From assembly GCA_016124655.1 (NCBI GenBank), contig WGNI01000002.1, forward strand, positions 372,001-436,000: a DNA stretch of 64,000 bases, read 5' to 3'. The position numbers and the translations under genes were made by a program. The notes under the pieces are model-generated. The model made no database searches, had not been told where the DNA came from, and saw nothing but the letters and a program-made list of their open reading frames with translations. The stretch's first letter is position 1; each line of letters opens with the position of its first letter. The DNA is from Alphaproteobacteria bacterium. Lineage in GTDB: Bacteria; Pseudomonadota; Alphaproteobacteria; Caulobacterales; Aquidulcibacteraceae. This document shows positions 37,623 through 46,788 of the stretch, piece after piece.

Positions 37623-38207
37623 ATGGCGGCGGCGTCAAGCGTCGCGTGGCCGCCGATGCTTGCGCAGCTGGGCAAACACATGCTGCGCATTCGTCAGGCC
37701 ACGCTGGACGACATCCCTTATCTCGTGCGCTGGGATCATGATCCCGCCGTAATCGCATGCGCGAGCGATGACCCGAACGCGGAAGAGGCGTTCGGCGCGG
37801 ATTGGGCCGATGAGGTCGCGGGCAATAGCGACGTGACGTGTTACTACGTTGCGGAACTGGACGGCCGTCCGATCGGCGCGATGCAGGTGATTGATCCGCA
37901 TCGTGAGCCCACGCGCTATTGGGGCGACATTGCGCCCAATCTGCGCGCCATCGACATCTGGATCGGCGATGCGGGCGATCGCAACAAGGGCATTGGCGCA
38001 GCGATAATGCGGCTCGCGATCGATCGCTGCTTCGCCGATGGCGCGGCCGCGATCGTGATTGATCCGCTGGCCAGCAACACCAACGCGCATCGCTTCTACC
38101 AACGCCTCGGCTTTGCGCCCGTCGGGCGGCGCATGTTCGGCGACGATGATTGCCTTATTCACGAACTCACGCGCGCAGGCTGGCGCGCCGCACACTCTGG
38201 AGACTGA
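37623..38207 (+). CDS. GNAT-family N-acetyltransferase (AAC(6')-like)
   Basis: 194 residues from ATG 37623, five bases after the serC stop and with a GGGGTGA ribosome site. ATG 37680 (MLRIRQATLDDIPYLVRWDH) is an alternative that removes a 19-residue extension. The acetyl-CoA pyrophosphate loop is DRNKGIGAAIMRLAIDRCF and the C-terminal NTNAHRFYQRLGFAPVGRRM is typical of aminoglycoside 6'-acetyltransferase-like GNATs. The substrate is unknown; it is unusual to find it inserted between serC and serA. Confidence 0.85.
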   Translation: MAAASSVAWPPMLAQLGKHMLRIRQATLDDIPYLVRWDHDPAVIACASDDPNAEEAFGADWADEVAGNSDVTCYYVAELDGRPIGAMQVIDPHREPTRYWGDIAPNLRAIDIWIGDAGDRNKGIGAAIMRLAIDRCFADGAAAIVIDPLASNTNAHRFYQRLGFAPVGRRMFGDDDCLIHELTRAGWRAAHSGD

Positions 38208-38210
38208 CGT

Positions 38211-39791
38211 ATGCCAAAAGTCCTGATTTCGGATGAGCTGTCGCCTGCCGCGGTCGAGATTTTCAAATCACGCGGCGTGGAGGTGGATTTTCAACCAAAG
38301 CTCGGGCCCGACGCCGCCAAGCTGAAGGAGATTATCGGCCAATACGATGGCTTGGCCATTCGCAGCGCGACAAAAGTGAAGGCCGACATCATCGCCGCGG
38401 CGACGAACCTGAAAGTGATTGGGCGCGCCGGCATCGGCGTGGACAATGTCGACATTCCCGCCGCGACCGCCAAGGGCATCGTGGTGATGAATACGCCGTT
38501 CGGCAATTCCATCACGACCGCGGAACATGCGATTGCGCTGATGTTCGCCGCCGCACGGCAAATCGCGGCCGCGGATGTCTCCACGCAAGCGGGCAAGTGG
38601 GAAAAGAACCGCTTCATGGGTGTAGAGCTTTACGCGAAAACGCTCGGCCTTATCGGATGCGGCAATATCGGCTCGCTGGTGGCGGAGCGCGCGATCGGGC
38701 TGAAAATGCGCGTGGCGGCGTATGATCCGTTCCTCTCGCCGGAGCGCGCCATGGAGCTGGGCGTGGAGAAGGTGGAGCTTGAAGAGCTGTTGCGGCGCGC
38801 GGATTTCATCACGCTGCACACGCCGTTGACGGAGAAGACCAAGAACATTCTCTCCGCGGATGCGTTGGCGAAGACGAAGAGGGGCGTGATCATCGTCAAC
38901 GCCGCGCGCGGCGGTCTGGTTGACGAGGCCGCGCTTCGGGCGCTGCTCGATAGCGGGCACGTTGCGGCTGCCGCGTTCGACGTGTTCGCGGAAGAGCCGG
39001 CGAAGGAGAACGGGCTGTTCGGTGCGCCGAACTTCACCGCGACGCCGCATCTCGGCGCGTCGACGTCTGAAGCGCAGGAAAACGTCGCGCTGCAGGTGGC
39101 CGAGCAGATGAGCGATTATCTGATGACCGGCGCGGTGACCAACGCGCTCAACATGCCTTCGATCACGGCCGAAGAAGCGCCGCGCATTCGGCCCTATGCG
39201 CGGCTTGCGGAACTTTTGGGATTGTTCGCGGGACAGATCATCGATGAAGGCCTCGACGCGGTGCAGATCGAGTATGAAGGCGATGTCGCGCGCGTGAACA
39301 CGCGGCCTCTGACGGCGTCCGCGCTTGCGGGTCTGCTGCGGCCGATGCTGGCGGAAGTGAACATGGTCTCGGCGCCGGCGATCCTGAAGGAGCGCGGCTC
39401 GCCGCTGACGGAATCAAAGAGCGATGCGTCGCCCACCTATGACAGCGTCATCCGCATCAAGGTGCAGACCGGCGGGGGCTGGCGCACGCTGGCGGGCGTC
39501 GTCGCCGGCGGGCAACCGAAAATCGTGGAAGTGAAAGGCATGCCGCTGGAGGCGGCGTTTCATCCGCGCATGCTCTACATCAACAACACCGATACGCCCG
39601 GTTTTATCGGCGCACTCGGCACGATGCTGGGCGAGGCCGGCATCAATATCGCGACGTTCCATCTGGGCCGCGTCGATGAAGGCCAAGACGCCATCGCCAT
39701 GGTCGGGGTGGATCAGGACGTGCCTGACGCGTTGCAGGCGCGGCTGCGCGCGATGCCGCAAGTGCGCTACGTGAAGGCGTTGCGATTTTAG
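38211..39791 (+). CDS. serA: D-3-phosphoglycerate dehydrogenase
   Basis: 526 residues, the long form with a substrate/nucleotide domain, an intervening domain and a C-terminal ACT domain. The NAD loop is GLIGCGNIGSLVAERAIG; catalytic Arg and Glu occur in VNAARGGLVDE and DVFAEEPA; the active-site His is in ATPHLGASTSEAQENVAL. The ACT domain (about 455-526: INNTDTPGFIGALGTMLGEA) senses serine in homologues. Two bases separate it from the GNAT stop region. First and committed step of serine synthesis, paired with serC. Confidence 0.97.
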   Translation: MPKVLISDELSPAAVEIFKSRGVEVDFQPKLGPDAAKLKEIIGQYDGLAIRSATKVKADIIAAATNLKVIGRAGIGVDNVDIPAATAKGIVVMNTPFGNSITTAEHAIALMFAAARQIAAADVSTQAGKWEKNRFMGVELYAKTLGLIGCGNIGSLVAERAIGLKMRVAAYDPFLSPERAMELGVEKVELEELLRRADFITLHTPLTEKTKNILSADALAKTKRGVIIVNAARGGLVDEAALRALLDSGHVAAAAFDVFAEEPAKENGLFGAPNFTATPHLGASTSEAQENVALQVAEQMSDYLMTGAVTNALNMPSITAEEAPRIRPYARLAELLGLFAGQIIDEGLDAVQIEYEGDVARVNTRPLTASALAGLLRPMLAEVNMVSAPAILKERGSPLTESKSDASPTYDSVIRIKVQTGGGWRTLAGVVAGGQPKIVEVKGMPLEAAFHPRMLYINNTDTPGFIGALGTMLGEAGINIATFHLGRVDEGQDAIAMVGVDQDVPDALQARLRAMPQVRYVKALRF

Positions 39792-39804
39792 GTCTGCGCG
39801 CGTC

Positions 39805-40350
39805 TCAGGGCGCGGGCAGGCGGCGATAAATCTGCGCGGGCCCGTGCGAGCCGGAGGAGGCGCCGCGCCAGGAGCGGAACAGCGTTTCGATTTGGCTCGG
39901 GTCATTGGCGCGACAGGTTTCACGTCCGGCGCCGTCTTCGGTGACCACGCCCAGGCGGCGCAGGCGCCCGGCGCTGAAATGATCGCAATCGGGAAAATAA
40001 AACTTCAGCTCGGACCCGCGCGTGCGCGCAATGAAATAGACGCGGTCGGTTTCCGATTGCACGATCCAGGCGCTACGGCCCATCGGAACGAACAGCAGCC
40101 GCAACGGCTCCTCCGCGGCGTCCTCGCGCGTGGCGATGCAGTGCGCATCGTCGGCCTCGAAGCGCAGCACCGGGCGCGGCGCGCCGGCGGGCAAACGGCC
40201 GGCCTCGGGATCGGCTTGCAGCGTTTCGAAGGTCTGGCCGGGAAACGGGCACGCGCCGCGCGCATCGGGAAAGAACGGCGTCTCGGACGTAAAATAGCAC
40301 GCCCCCAACACCGCGCAGGCGGCCAGCGCCGCCAGGGCTCTCCACCGCAT
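39805..40350 (-). CDS. Hypothetical lipoprotein
   Basis: 181 residues from ATG 40350. The signal sequence ends in VLGAC (Cys18), a lipobox. The mature part has several Cys (ACPFPGQTFETLQ, YFPDCDHFSAG, RETCRAN) and no family I recognise. Some segments (RSAWIVQSETDRVYFIARTR) suggest beta structure. The longer upstream frame lacks a credible start. Convergent with serA and divergent from the PagL-like gene. Confidence 0.65.
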   Translation of the reverse strand: MRWRALAALAACAVLGACYFTSETPFFPDARGACPFPGQTFETLQADPEAGRLPAGAPRPVLRFEADDAHCIATREDAAEEPLRLLFVPMGRSAWIVQSETDRVYFIARTRGSELKFYFPDCDHFSAGRLRRLGVVTEDGAGRETCRANDPSQIETLFRSWRGASSGSHGPAQIYRRLPAP

Positions 40351-40480
40351 CGCAACGCGCTCCGGCTTCGTCGTGGGGGAACCGTTTCGCGCCATGACGG
40401 CGTTTTCATGGTGGCGGCGGACATCTCTCGCCAGACGCCGCGGGCGCGGCTAGTGTCGTCCGACTCATGAGGGAACGTTC

Positions 40481-41065
40481 ATGAAGCTGGGGCAAGCAGG
40501 CGCGGCGGCGCTCGGGGCGATGTTGGCGGCGCAGGGCAACGCCCACGCTGAGGTTGCAGCCGTGCATGCGGGCGTGCTGGCGCACAATGTCTGCATCACC
40601 AATTGCAAGAACGCAGACAAGGAAGACGGCCCGAATGTTGAAGTTCAGCTGAACTTCTCGTCGCCGCGCGTGATGCGATTCATCGGCTCGCCGCAGCCTT
40701 ATGTCGTGGCGTCGGGCAATGTCGCGGGGGCGACAAGTTATGCCGGGGTCGGCCTGGAGTGGCGCTGGGAGTTTCTCGACGGCTGGTCCATCGAGCCAGG
40801 GCTCGGCTATGTCGTGCATGACGGGGAAGTGTCGAACCCATTTCCCAATGGCGATCCGCGCGCGACGCAATTTTCCGAAGACAATGTGCTTTATGGTTCG
40901 CGCGATCTGTTTCGCACATCGCTCGGCGTGTCGCGCGAGTTCGCCGGGCCGTGGAGCGGGCAAGTGTTCTTCTCGCACCTGAGCCACGGCCAAATCCTCG
41001 GCAATGGCCGCAACCAGGGCGTCGACCAACTCGGCGTGCGCGTGGGATACCGGTTCGGCGACTAG
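40481..41065 (+). CDS. PagL-family lipid A 3-O-deacylase
   Basis: 194 residues with a signal peptide (cut near AQGNAHA) and an eight-stranded barrel pattern ending GVRVGYRFGD. The C-terminal active-site segment FFSHLSHGQILGNG has the HxS pair of PagL, and a nearby Asp in NQGVDQLG could complete the triad where Pseudomonas PagL uses Glu. It would remove the 3-O acyl chain from lipid A in the outer membrane. The divergent promoter region with the lipoprotein gene is about 130 bp. Confidence 0.8.
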   Translation: MKLGQAGAAALGAMLAAQGNAHAEVAAVHAGVLAHNVCITNCKNADKEDGPNVEVQLNFSSPRVMRFIGSPQPYVVASGNVAGATSYAGVGLEWRWEFLDGWSIEPGLGYVVHDGEVSNPFPNGDPRATQFSEDNVLYGSRDLFRTSLGVSREFAGPWSGQVFFSHLSHGQILGNGRNQGVDQLGVRVGYRFGD

Positions 41066-41081
41066 CGCGCGGCGTTGCGCC

Positions 41082-41468
41082 TCACGTCTTCGACAATTGC
41101 GCGCCCATCATCTGATGCAAGAGGTTGATCGCCTTCAACGGGCGCACCATCACCTTGAAGTGGACGATGCGGGCGTCCTCGTCGAAGCGGATGATGTCCA
41201 CGCCGTTGATCTTGATGCCGTCGATTTCGGATTCAAACTCCAGCACGGCGCCATCATCGCTGAACCATTCGCCGGTGTATTTGAAACTATCGCCGCCGAG
41301 AACAACGCCCGCGCTCGACAAGTATTTGAAGACGATATCGCGCCCGCGCTGGGGCGTGTGCACGACCGGGCTTTCAAAGACGGCCTCGGGATGGAGGAGC
41401 GCCCAAAGGCGGTCCTTGTCATGAGAGTGAAGATAGTCCCGCCATGCCTCTAAGCCTGGATGCGCCAT
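41082..41468 (-). CDS. SnoaL/NTF2-like fold protein
   Basis: 128 residues from ATG 41468, which has GGAGG eight bases upstream. The order of a helix (AWRDYLHSHDKDRLWALLHP), a hydrophobic strand EAVFESPVVHTPQRG, and long antiparallel strands VLEFESEIDGIKINGVDIIR and RIVHFKVMVRPLKAINLLHQ fits the NTF2-like/SnoaL superfamily. Catalytic residues are not assignable, so it could be an isomerase, a hydrolase or a binding protein. Convergent with the PagL-like gene. Confidence 0.75.
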   Translation of the reverse strand: MAHPGLEAWRDYLHSHDKDRLWALLHPEAVFESPVVHTPQRGRDIVFKYLSSAGVVLGGDSFKYTGEWFSDDGAVLEFESEIDGIKINGVDIIRFDEDARIVHFKVMVRPLKAINLLHQMMGAQLSKT

Positions 41469-41534
41469 CGCACTGTCCTCCTTTTTGGTCTGCATAGCGC
41501 GCTCTGCGACGCCCGAACACCTCGACCTCGGCGA

Positions 41535-41557
41535 CACCGCACGATAAGAGTGCGGTG
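41535..41557. promoter_or_regulatory. Perfect 8-bp inverted repeat upstream of purA
   Basis: CACCGCAC (41535-41542) and GTGCGGTG (41550-41557) flank a 7-base loop GATAAGA, 79 bp before the purA start, in the spacer with the divergent SnoaL-like gene. It could be an operator for a dimeric regulator or a leader hairpin. The arms do not match the E. coli PurR box that I know. Confidence 0.5.
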
Positions 41558-41635
41558 ACAACTAGGAACGCCCGCGCGCCGAGGGCCTGTCGAAGGGCGC
41601 GCGCGGTCCGCCGGGCAGGCGGAGCAGCTGTATCC

Positions 41636-42925
41636 ATGTCATCGGTCGTGGTGGTCGGCGCCCAGTGGGGCGACGAAGGCAAAGGCAAAATCGTCGATTG
41701 GCTGTGCCATCGCGCGGACGTCGTGGTGCGCTTCCAGGGCGGGCACAATGCCGGGCACACGCTCGTGGTGGGCAACACCACCTACAAGCTCGCGCTGCTG
41801 CCGAGCGGGCTGGTGCAGGGCAAGCTCTCCATCATCGGCAATGGCGTGGTGGTCGATCCCTGGGCGCTGGTGGAGGAGATGGCGAAGCTCTCCGCGCAAG
41901 GGGTCACGATCGGGCCGGAGCGGCTGGTGCTGTCGGATCAGGCGTGCCTGATCCTGCCGTTCCATCGCGATCTCGATGCCGCGCGCGAGGCGCAAGCGGG
42001 CGCCGCGCAGATCGGCACGACGCGGCGCGGCATCGGCCCTGCGTATGAGGACAAGGTGGGCCGGCGCGCGCTGCGCGTGGCGGACCTCGCCAGCGAAGCC
42101 GATATTTCCTGGAAGATTGAACGATTGACGGCGCATCACAATGCGCTGCGGCGCGGGCTCGATCTCGATGAGATCGACGCGGACGCGCTGAAAGCGCAGC
42201 TGTTGGAGATCGCGCCGAAGCTTTTGCCCTATGCGCAGCCGGCCTGGCGCGTGCTGGAGGCGGCGCGGCGGGATTCCAAAAAGATACTGTTCGAGGGCGC
42301 GCAGGGCGCACTCCTGGATGTGGATCACGGCACCTATCCGTTCGTGACCTCGTCGAACGTTGCGGCGGGGCAGGCGGCGGCGGGTTCGGGCGTAGGGCCG
42401 CGGGCGATCACCTATGTGCTGGGCCTGGTGAAGGCGTACACCACACGCGTGGGCGGGGGACCGTTTCCCACCGAATTGTTTGACGATGTCGGCAAGCGTC
42501 TGGGCGAGGTGGGCCACGAATTCGGCACCAATACGGGCCGGCCGCGCCGGTGCGGCTGGTTTGATTCCGTGCTGGTGCGCCAAAGCGTGGCGGTCAACGG
42601 CATTGACGGCGTGGCGCTGACCAAGCTCGACGTGCTCGACGGATTTGAAGAGATCAAGATTTGCGTCGGCTATCGCATCGGCGACCGCGAACTCGATTAC
42701 CTGCCCGCCGGCGTGAGCGAGCAGGCCAATGTCACGCCGATCTATGAGAGCGTGGACGGGTGGAAGAAATCGACGCGCGGGGCGCGGTCTTCGAAGGATT
42801 TGCCGGCCAAGGCAATCAAATATGTGCGCCGCATTGAGGAATTGATCGGCTGCCCGGCGGCGCTGGTCTCCACGTCTCCAGAGCGCGAGGACGTGATCTT
42901 GATGCGGGATCCGTTTAAGGCGTAG
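41636..42925 (+). CDS. purA: Adenylosuccinate synthetase
   Basis: 429 residues. GTP-dependent synthesis of adenylosuccinate from IMP and aspartate. The N-terminal catalytic motif [20 protein letters not shown] has the aspartate and P-loop, with NAGHTLVVG next; the IMP loop [14 protein letters not shown] and the C-terminal [14 protein letters not shown] and [19 protein letters not shown] are intact. ATG 41636 gives [20 protein letters not shown]. The last 11 bp overlap the convergent DUF2891 gene. Confidence 0.97.
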   Translation: MSSVVVVGAQWGDEGKGKIVDWLCHRADVVVRFQGGHNAGHTLVVGNTTYKLALLPSGLVQGKLSIIGNGVVVDPWALVEEMAKLSAQGVTIGPERLVLSDQACLILPFHRDLDAAREAQAGAAQIGTTRRGIGPAYEDKVGRRALRVADLASEADISWKIERLTAHHNALRRGLDLDEIDADALKAQLLEIAPKLLPYAQPAWRVLEAARRDSKKILFEGAQGALLDVDHGTYPFVTSSNVAAGQAAAGSGVGPRAITYVLGLVKAYTTRVGGGPFPTELFDDVGKRLGEVGHEFGTNTGRPRRCGWFDSVLVRQSVAVNGIDGVALTKLDVLDGFEEIKICVGYRIGDRELDYLPAGVSEQANVTPIYESVDGWKKSTRGARSSKDLPAKAIKYVRRIEELIGCPAALVSTSPEREDVILMRDPFKA

Positions 42926-43979
42926 GGGCGTCGGCGTCTGGTTCAAACAGCGGCGCAATCGCCAGCATGCCGAATTGCGCCACCCAGTGGCCGTTGGCCA
43001 TGTAGTCGCCGCGCCAGCGGGTTTGCGGATTGAAGCCGGCGTCGACGTGCGCGGCGTAGGATTGCATCAAAGCATCGTCATCGAGCGCGCGCGCAAGATG
43101 ATAAAGGCCCCAGGCGCGGGAGAAGTTGCGGCCGTAATCATGGGCGCTGGGATAGACGAGCACCGGGCGCAGCGTTTCGATGCCGGGGTTCCACTCCGCA
43201 TACCAGATGCGGAATTCGTCGGGGGGCAAGACTTCTGACACAAGCCACGCCCAAGTGGTGCATATAGCGATAAAGCCAACGCGCTCCAGCGTCAGATCGC
43301 ACGGGGGCGTGATGAAGTGCGCGCGCACTTGTTCCGCGACGAAGGCCTCGAGATCGGCGTTCTCGGTCGCGCGCGCATAATGCAACAGATTGATCAGCGC
43401 CCAGCTGGGATTGTCGTAGCGATCCTGCGTGGGCGCTGGCGCGGTTTCTGTGTAATCGGCGCGCAGCGAGGACGCAGCGAGCGCGGCCAAGGCGTCAAGA
43501 CGATCATCGCCGATCAGCGCCTTGCGTTCGGCGGCGAGGCGCAGAAACCAGGCCCGGCCATAAGGCATTTCAAAGGTTGGCCGCGCGCGCAAATAATCCA
43601 CTTCCTGCGCGACCAGAGCGGGCGTGAGATCGGCTTCGATCTGCGCCTTGTACTGGTCGTCGCCGGTCCAGCGCTGATAGGCCGTCAGCGCCCAAGCGGC
43701 ATGGGCGGCGGAGTGCCAATCGACGCAGCCGTGAAAGGAAAAGTGCGCGGTGTCGCGCCGCGCGGAGCAATATGCCGCTTGCGCAGCGAAAGCCTGCGCC
43801 ATTTGCGTGCGTTGCGCGCGCATCGAGTCCAGGGTCACCACACGCGCCTCAACGACGGCGCGTTGCGGCGGCGGCTTGGCCGAACACGCCCCGGCGCCGA
43901 GTGCGCTAATTGCGAGACATAGAAAACTGATCGCGCCCGCCGGAAAGGACCCAAACGCCGGTAATCGTGCGCCCATCAT
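42915..43979 (-). CDS. DUF2891 family protein with signal sequence
   Basis: 354 residues from ATG 43979, which has AGGA six bases upstream; an upstream ATG (43997) lacks a ribosome site. The first ~32 residues are a signal sequence ending GAGAC, possibly lipidated. The DUF2891 hallmark [20 protein letters not shown] is at about residues 85-104, and the rest is an alpha-helical toroid-like series ([40 protein letters not shown]). Function unknown. The first 74 bp are read in another frame as the 3' end of the TIR gene. Confidence 0.8.
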   Translation of the reverse strand: MMGARLPAFGSFPAGAISFLCLAISALGAGACSAKPPPQRAVVEARVVTLDSMRAQRTQMAQAFAAQAAYCSARRDTAHFSFHGCVDWHSAAHAAWALTAYQRWTGDDQYKAQIEADLTPALVAQEVDYLRARPTFEMPYGRAWFLRLAAERKALIGDDRLDALAALAASSLRADYTETAPAPTQDRYDNPSWALINLLHYARATENADLEAFVAEQVRAHFITPPCDLTLERVGFIAICTTWAWLVSEVLPPDEFRIWYAEWNPGIETLRPVLVYPSAHDYGRNFSRAWGLYHLARALDDDALMQSYAAHVDAGFNPQTRWRGDYMANGHWVAQFGMLAIAPLFEPDADAPTP

Positions 43980-45165
43980 CGGATATCCTGCCTTCATAGC
44001 GCACGCTGTGGCTGACGCCCGCGGTGCCGTCATAAGTTTTGACGAATTCGACGCGGCCGTCGGCGAAGGTGCGGCCGGCCACATTGGCGTAGAGCGTACG
44101 GGAAGAGCCGTCGCCGAAATTCGCGGGTTCGCTCATGCGGCCGCGAAACTCGCCGCTGGCGCCGCGAAACTCGGCGGCGAAATTGGTGCGGCTCGCGCCT
44201 TGCGCATAATAGCCGCGCCAGCCGCCGGAGAGATCGGCCGCGACGGGCTGAGTCAATTGTTCGATGCGCGCGTTCACGCGGCCGATAATGGGGTGATTGG
44301 GATAGGCCGACGCCAAGCGCCGGCAGACGCTGAGTTCGCCAGCATTGCATGCGGTCCAGCTGGACTGCACTTCCGCTTCCTGGCGCTGGGTCTGTTCGGC
44401 AGCGGCCTGTTCACGCGCGCGCGCTTCATCGGCGGCGCGCTGGCGTGCGGCGGCGTCGTCAGTGACTGTTGGCGGCGCAGGCGCCCCTTCTACGGGCGCT
44501 TGCGTTTCTATCGCGGCTTGCTCCGTGGCGGCCGGCGCCGTGTGTTGCGTATCGCGTCCGTCGCGCAGCACGAAAAACGCGACCGCGGCGACCGCAGCGC
44601 CGCCGATCAGCGCGTAGATCAAAGGCGAGAGCCCACCGCCGCTCTGGCGCTGCGATTGTGTGGGCGCTTGCTCGTAGCTCGGTTCATAGCGCGGCGCCGG
44701 TGGAGGCGGCGGCGGCGCGGCGGCGCGGGCCGTGCGCGCTTGCGCCAAATCCTGGCGGCCAACGCGGCGGCCGATCGCGCGCTGAATCCGCACCCACCCT
44801 TCATGGTCGGCCTGGCCATTGAACGTGGTGAGGTCTTCGACGTTCACGTTGTAGAATTCCGCCGGCAGATCTTCCGGGCGGGTGCCGTCGATCACAGCGG
44901 CCACGAGCTTGGAATGATCGAGGCCGATGCGGCTTTCGATGCGCACCCAGCGGCTTTGCAGCGCCGACTTGCTCCACAATCCCAGCACGCATTTCGCGCT
45001 GCGGACGGCCTTGTCGATCACCATCGGGAATTCGGCGCCGGCGTCGATGCCTTCGGCGTCGAAGAACACTTTCAGACCCAACGCCTCCAGCTTGTCGCGC
45101 ACGAGTTCGGCGCGGGCGCTGTCGTCGCGCGAATAGGAGAGGAAGATGTCGAGGGGTTCGTCCAT
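43906..45165 (-). CDS. TIR-domain transmembrane protein
   Basis: 419 residues. Residues about 5-110 are a TIR domain: DIFLSYSRDDSARAELVRDK, FFDAEGIDAG, and the NADase-type motif SRWVRIESRI with the expected catalytic Glu77 four residues after Trp73. A Pro/Ala/Gln linker (about 145-180) leads to one membrane helix (about 181-200, PLIYALIGGAAVAAVAFFVL), a Gln/Ala-rich helix and a C-terminal beta-rich domain (about 310-419, GGWRGYYAQGASRTNFAAEF). Topology puts TIR in the cytoplasm. ATG 45165 has GGCGGA upstream. NAD cleavage is inferred only from Glu77. Confidence 0.85.
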   Translation of the reverse strand: MDEPLDIFLSYSRDDSARAELVRDKLEALGLKVFFDAEGIDAGAEFPMVIDKAVRSAKCVLGLWSKSALQSRWVRIESRIGLDHSKLVAAVIDGTRPEDLPAEFYNVNVEDLTTFNGQADHEGWVRIQRAIGRRVGRQDLAQARTARAAAPPPPPPAPRYEPSYEQAPTQSQRQSGGGLSPLIYALIGGAAVAAVAFFVLRDGRDTQHTAPAATEQAAIETQAPVEGAPAPPTVTDDAAARQRAADEARAREQAAAEQTQRQEAEVQSSWTACNAGELSVCRRLASAYPNHPIIGRVNARIEQLTQPVAADLSGGWRGYYAQGASRTNFAAEFRGASGEFRGRMSEPANFGDGSSRTLYANVAGRTFADGRVEFVKTYDGTAGVSHSVRYEGRISDDGRTITGVWVLSGGRDQFSMSRN

Positions 45166-45227
45166 CAGCTGTCCGCCCATTTTTTTGAACCGGCGGTTTA
45201 CCATGACACGCCGGTCACGGAACCCTT

Positions 45228-45968
45228 TTAGCGCTCCCAGGCGAGGATCAGCCGCACCTGGCCATCTGCTTCCGCTTCGCCCACGGCGAAGAGATAGCCG
45301 GCCAGAACCTCCAGCTCGCCGGCGCTGGATTCGAAGGCTTCGAATGCTGCGACCGGCCCCCAATAATGCGCGCGATCCCCGAGATCGCCAAAGTTATCGT
45401 CGGTTCCCAGCTCGCCGAAGCCTTCGAGGCCGAGCGCGACATCGTCATTGAGCGACCACAGGCCTTGGGCTGCGTATTCGAAGGCCCATTGCTCCGCCGC
45501 GCCGCCGCCGACCTCGCGCTCGGCGATGGCGTTGAGGCGCAGGCGCAGCGGGCCGCGAACGCGTTCGGCCAACGCGCGCAGCTCGATTTTGTCCGGGCCG
45601 CCTTGGGTGTTCCACTCGTATTCGGCGTAGGCGCCGAGATGCACCGGCCAGGAGCGGGTGGGGATGATGTCGAAGACGTTCTCGATGGCGACGGCCTCGA
45701 CCACGACATCGCCGTCGGGAGGCTGCTCGACCTCGATTAGCGCCGCGGGGCGCCACCAATCCGACACCGCGTAATTGGCTTCCGCGACCGCGGCCCATTC
45801 GCCGTCCTCCGGTCCGCCGTTCAGAACGCCGAACCGGGTCTCGACCTCCCATGATCCTGCAGTCACAGCGGGGCCATAGACCTCGCCGGCGAGGCCTGGC
45901 TCGGCGGCGGCGCGGCCGCTCATGGCGGCGGCAAGCGCGAAAACAGCGCCCAAGACGTTCAATCGCAT
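45228..45968 (-). CDS. Hypothetical outer-membrane beta-barrel protein
   Basis: 246 residues from ATG 45968. A signal peptide is cut near SGRAAA. The mature part alternates short amphipathic strands (GSWEVETRFGVLNGG, HLGAYAEYEWNTQGGPDKIE, LRLRLNAIAEREVGGG) and ends in LILAWER, as expected of a barrel, although the final residue is Arg rather than aromatic. No specific family recognised. 62 bp before the TIR gene on the same strand. Confidence 0.65.
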   Translation of the reverse strand: MRLNVLGAVFALAAAMSGRAAAEPGLAGEVYGPAVTAGSWEVETRFGVLNGGPEDGEWAAVAEANYAVSDWWRPAALIEVEQPPDGDVVVEAVAIENVFDIIPTRSWPVHLGAYAEYEWNTQGGPDKIELRALAERVRGPLRLRLNAIAEREVGGGAAEQWAFEYAAQGLWSLNDDVALGLEGFGELGTDDNFGDLGDRAHYWGPVAAFEAFESSAGELEVLAGYLFAVGEAEADGQVRLILAWER

Positions 45969-46104
45969 GAAATCCCTCAGCGCTGGGGATAACAGAACAG
46001 GCCGCATGCGCAATGATTGCAGGGCTCGCCCGGCGCCGCGCGGCGGCTTGCCTTTGCGTGCACGGCTGTGCGCGGGCTAAAAGGCGCCGAAGGAGCAGCG
46101 GCGT

Positions 46105-46788
46105 ATGGCGACAGACGAAGACGACGCGGCGCCGCCGCCGCGCGGGCGCAAGGGCCGCCGCGCCAAGGCGGGCGCCGGCGCCAAGGCTGCTCAGGCGCGC
46201 GCCGAGATCATTTTCACGCGCGCGCTCGGTCTCATGGTGAAGCCGGATGCGGAGTGGGTCGAGATCCGGGAAGAGCGCACCAATCCCGCGAGCCTGCTTC
46301 TTGGCTATGTCGCGCCGCTGGCGGCGATCCCGCCGGTGTTCGGCTTCATCGGCCAGGCGGCGTTCGGCGAGCGCATCGGCGAGCAGATCGTGCGCACGGA
46401 CATGGGCCAGGCGCTGATTCAGGCCGTGCTCTCGTTCGCGATGAGCGTGGGGCTCATCTATTTCCTCGGCATGCTGATCAATGCGCTGGCGGAACAGTTC
46501 GAGGCTGACCGCGATGAAATGCAGGCGCTGAAGGTCGCGGCCTATTCGCCCACGCCCGCGTTTTTGAGCGGGGTGTTCGCGCTGTGGCCGCAGGTCTGGT
46601 GGATCGGACTGATCGGGGTGGGGATGTCAGCGTATTTGCTGCTGCGCGGGCTGCCGGTGCTGATGCGCACCCCGCCGGATCGGGCGCTGGGCTATGCGGC
46701 CACGGCGATGATCGCGGCGCTCATCGCGTTCGTTGTCGCCTTCATGATGGCGGGGTGTCTGACGGGCGTGGGACGGGTTGCGGCCTGA
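46105..46788 (+). CDS. Yip1-domain membrane protein, copy 1
   Basis: 227 residues: a basic Ala/Arg/Lys-rich N-terminal tail (about 1-35), then the Yip1-like domain (AEWVEIREERTNPASLLLGY) with about five membrane helices. In bacteria Yip1 proteins have no well-established role. The next gene is a paralogue sharing the opening pattern MVKPDAEWVEIREERT versus LRPKEEWPRIAAERT. Overlaps it by one base (TGATG). Confidence 0.82.
   Translation: MATDEDDAAPPPRGRKGRRAKAGAGAKAAQARAEIIFTRALGLMVKPDAEWVEIREERTNPASLLLGYVAPLAAIPPVFGFIGQAAFGERIGEQIVRTDMGQALIQAVLSFAMSVGLIYFLGMLINALAEQFEADRDEMQALKVAAYSPTPAFLSGVFALWPQVWWIGLIGVGMSAYLLLRGLPVLMRTPPDRALGYAATAMIAALIAFVVAFMMAGCLTGVGRVAA

Noticed and set aside
43906..45165. 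TIR gene as part of an anti-phage defence island
   Set aside because: Neighbours are an outer-membrane protein, DUF2891 and purA; no nuclease, helicase, cyclase, Argonaute or SIR2 partner is present.
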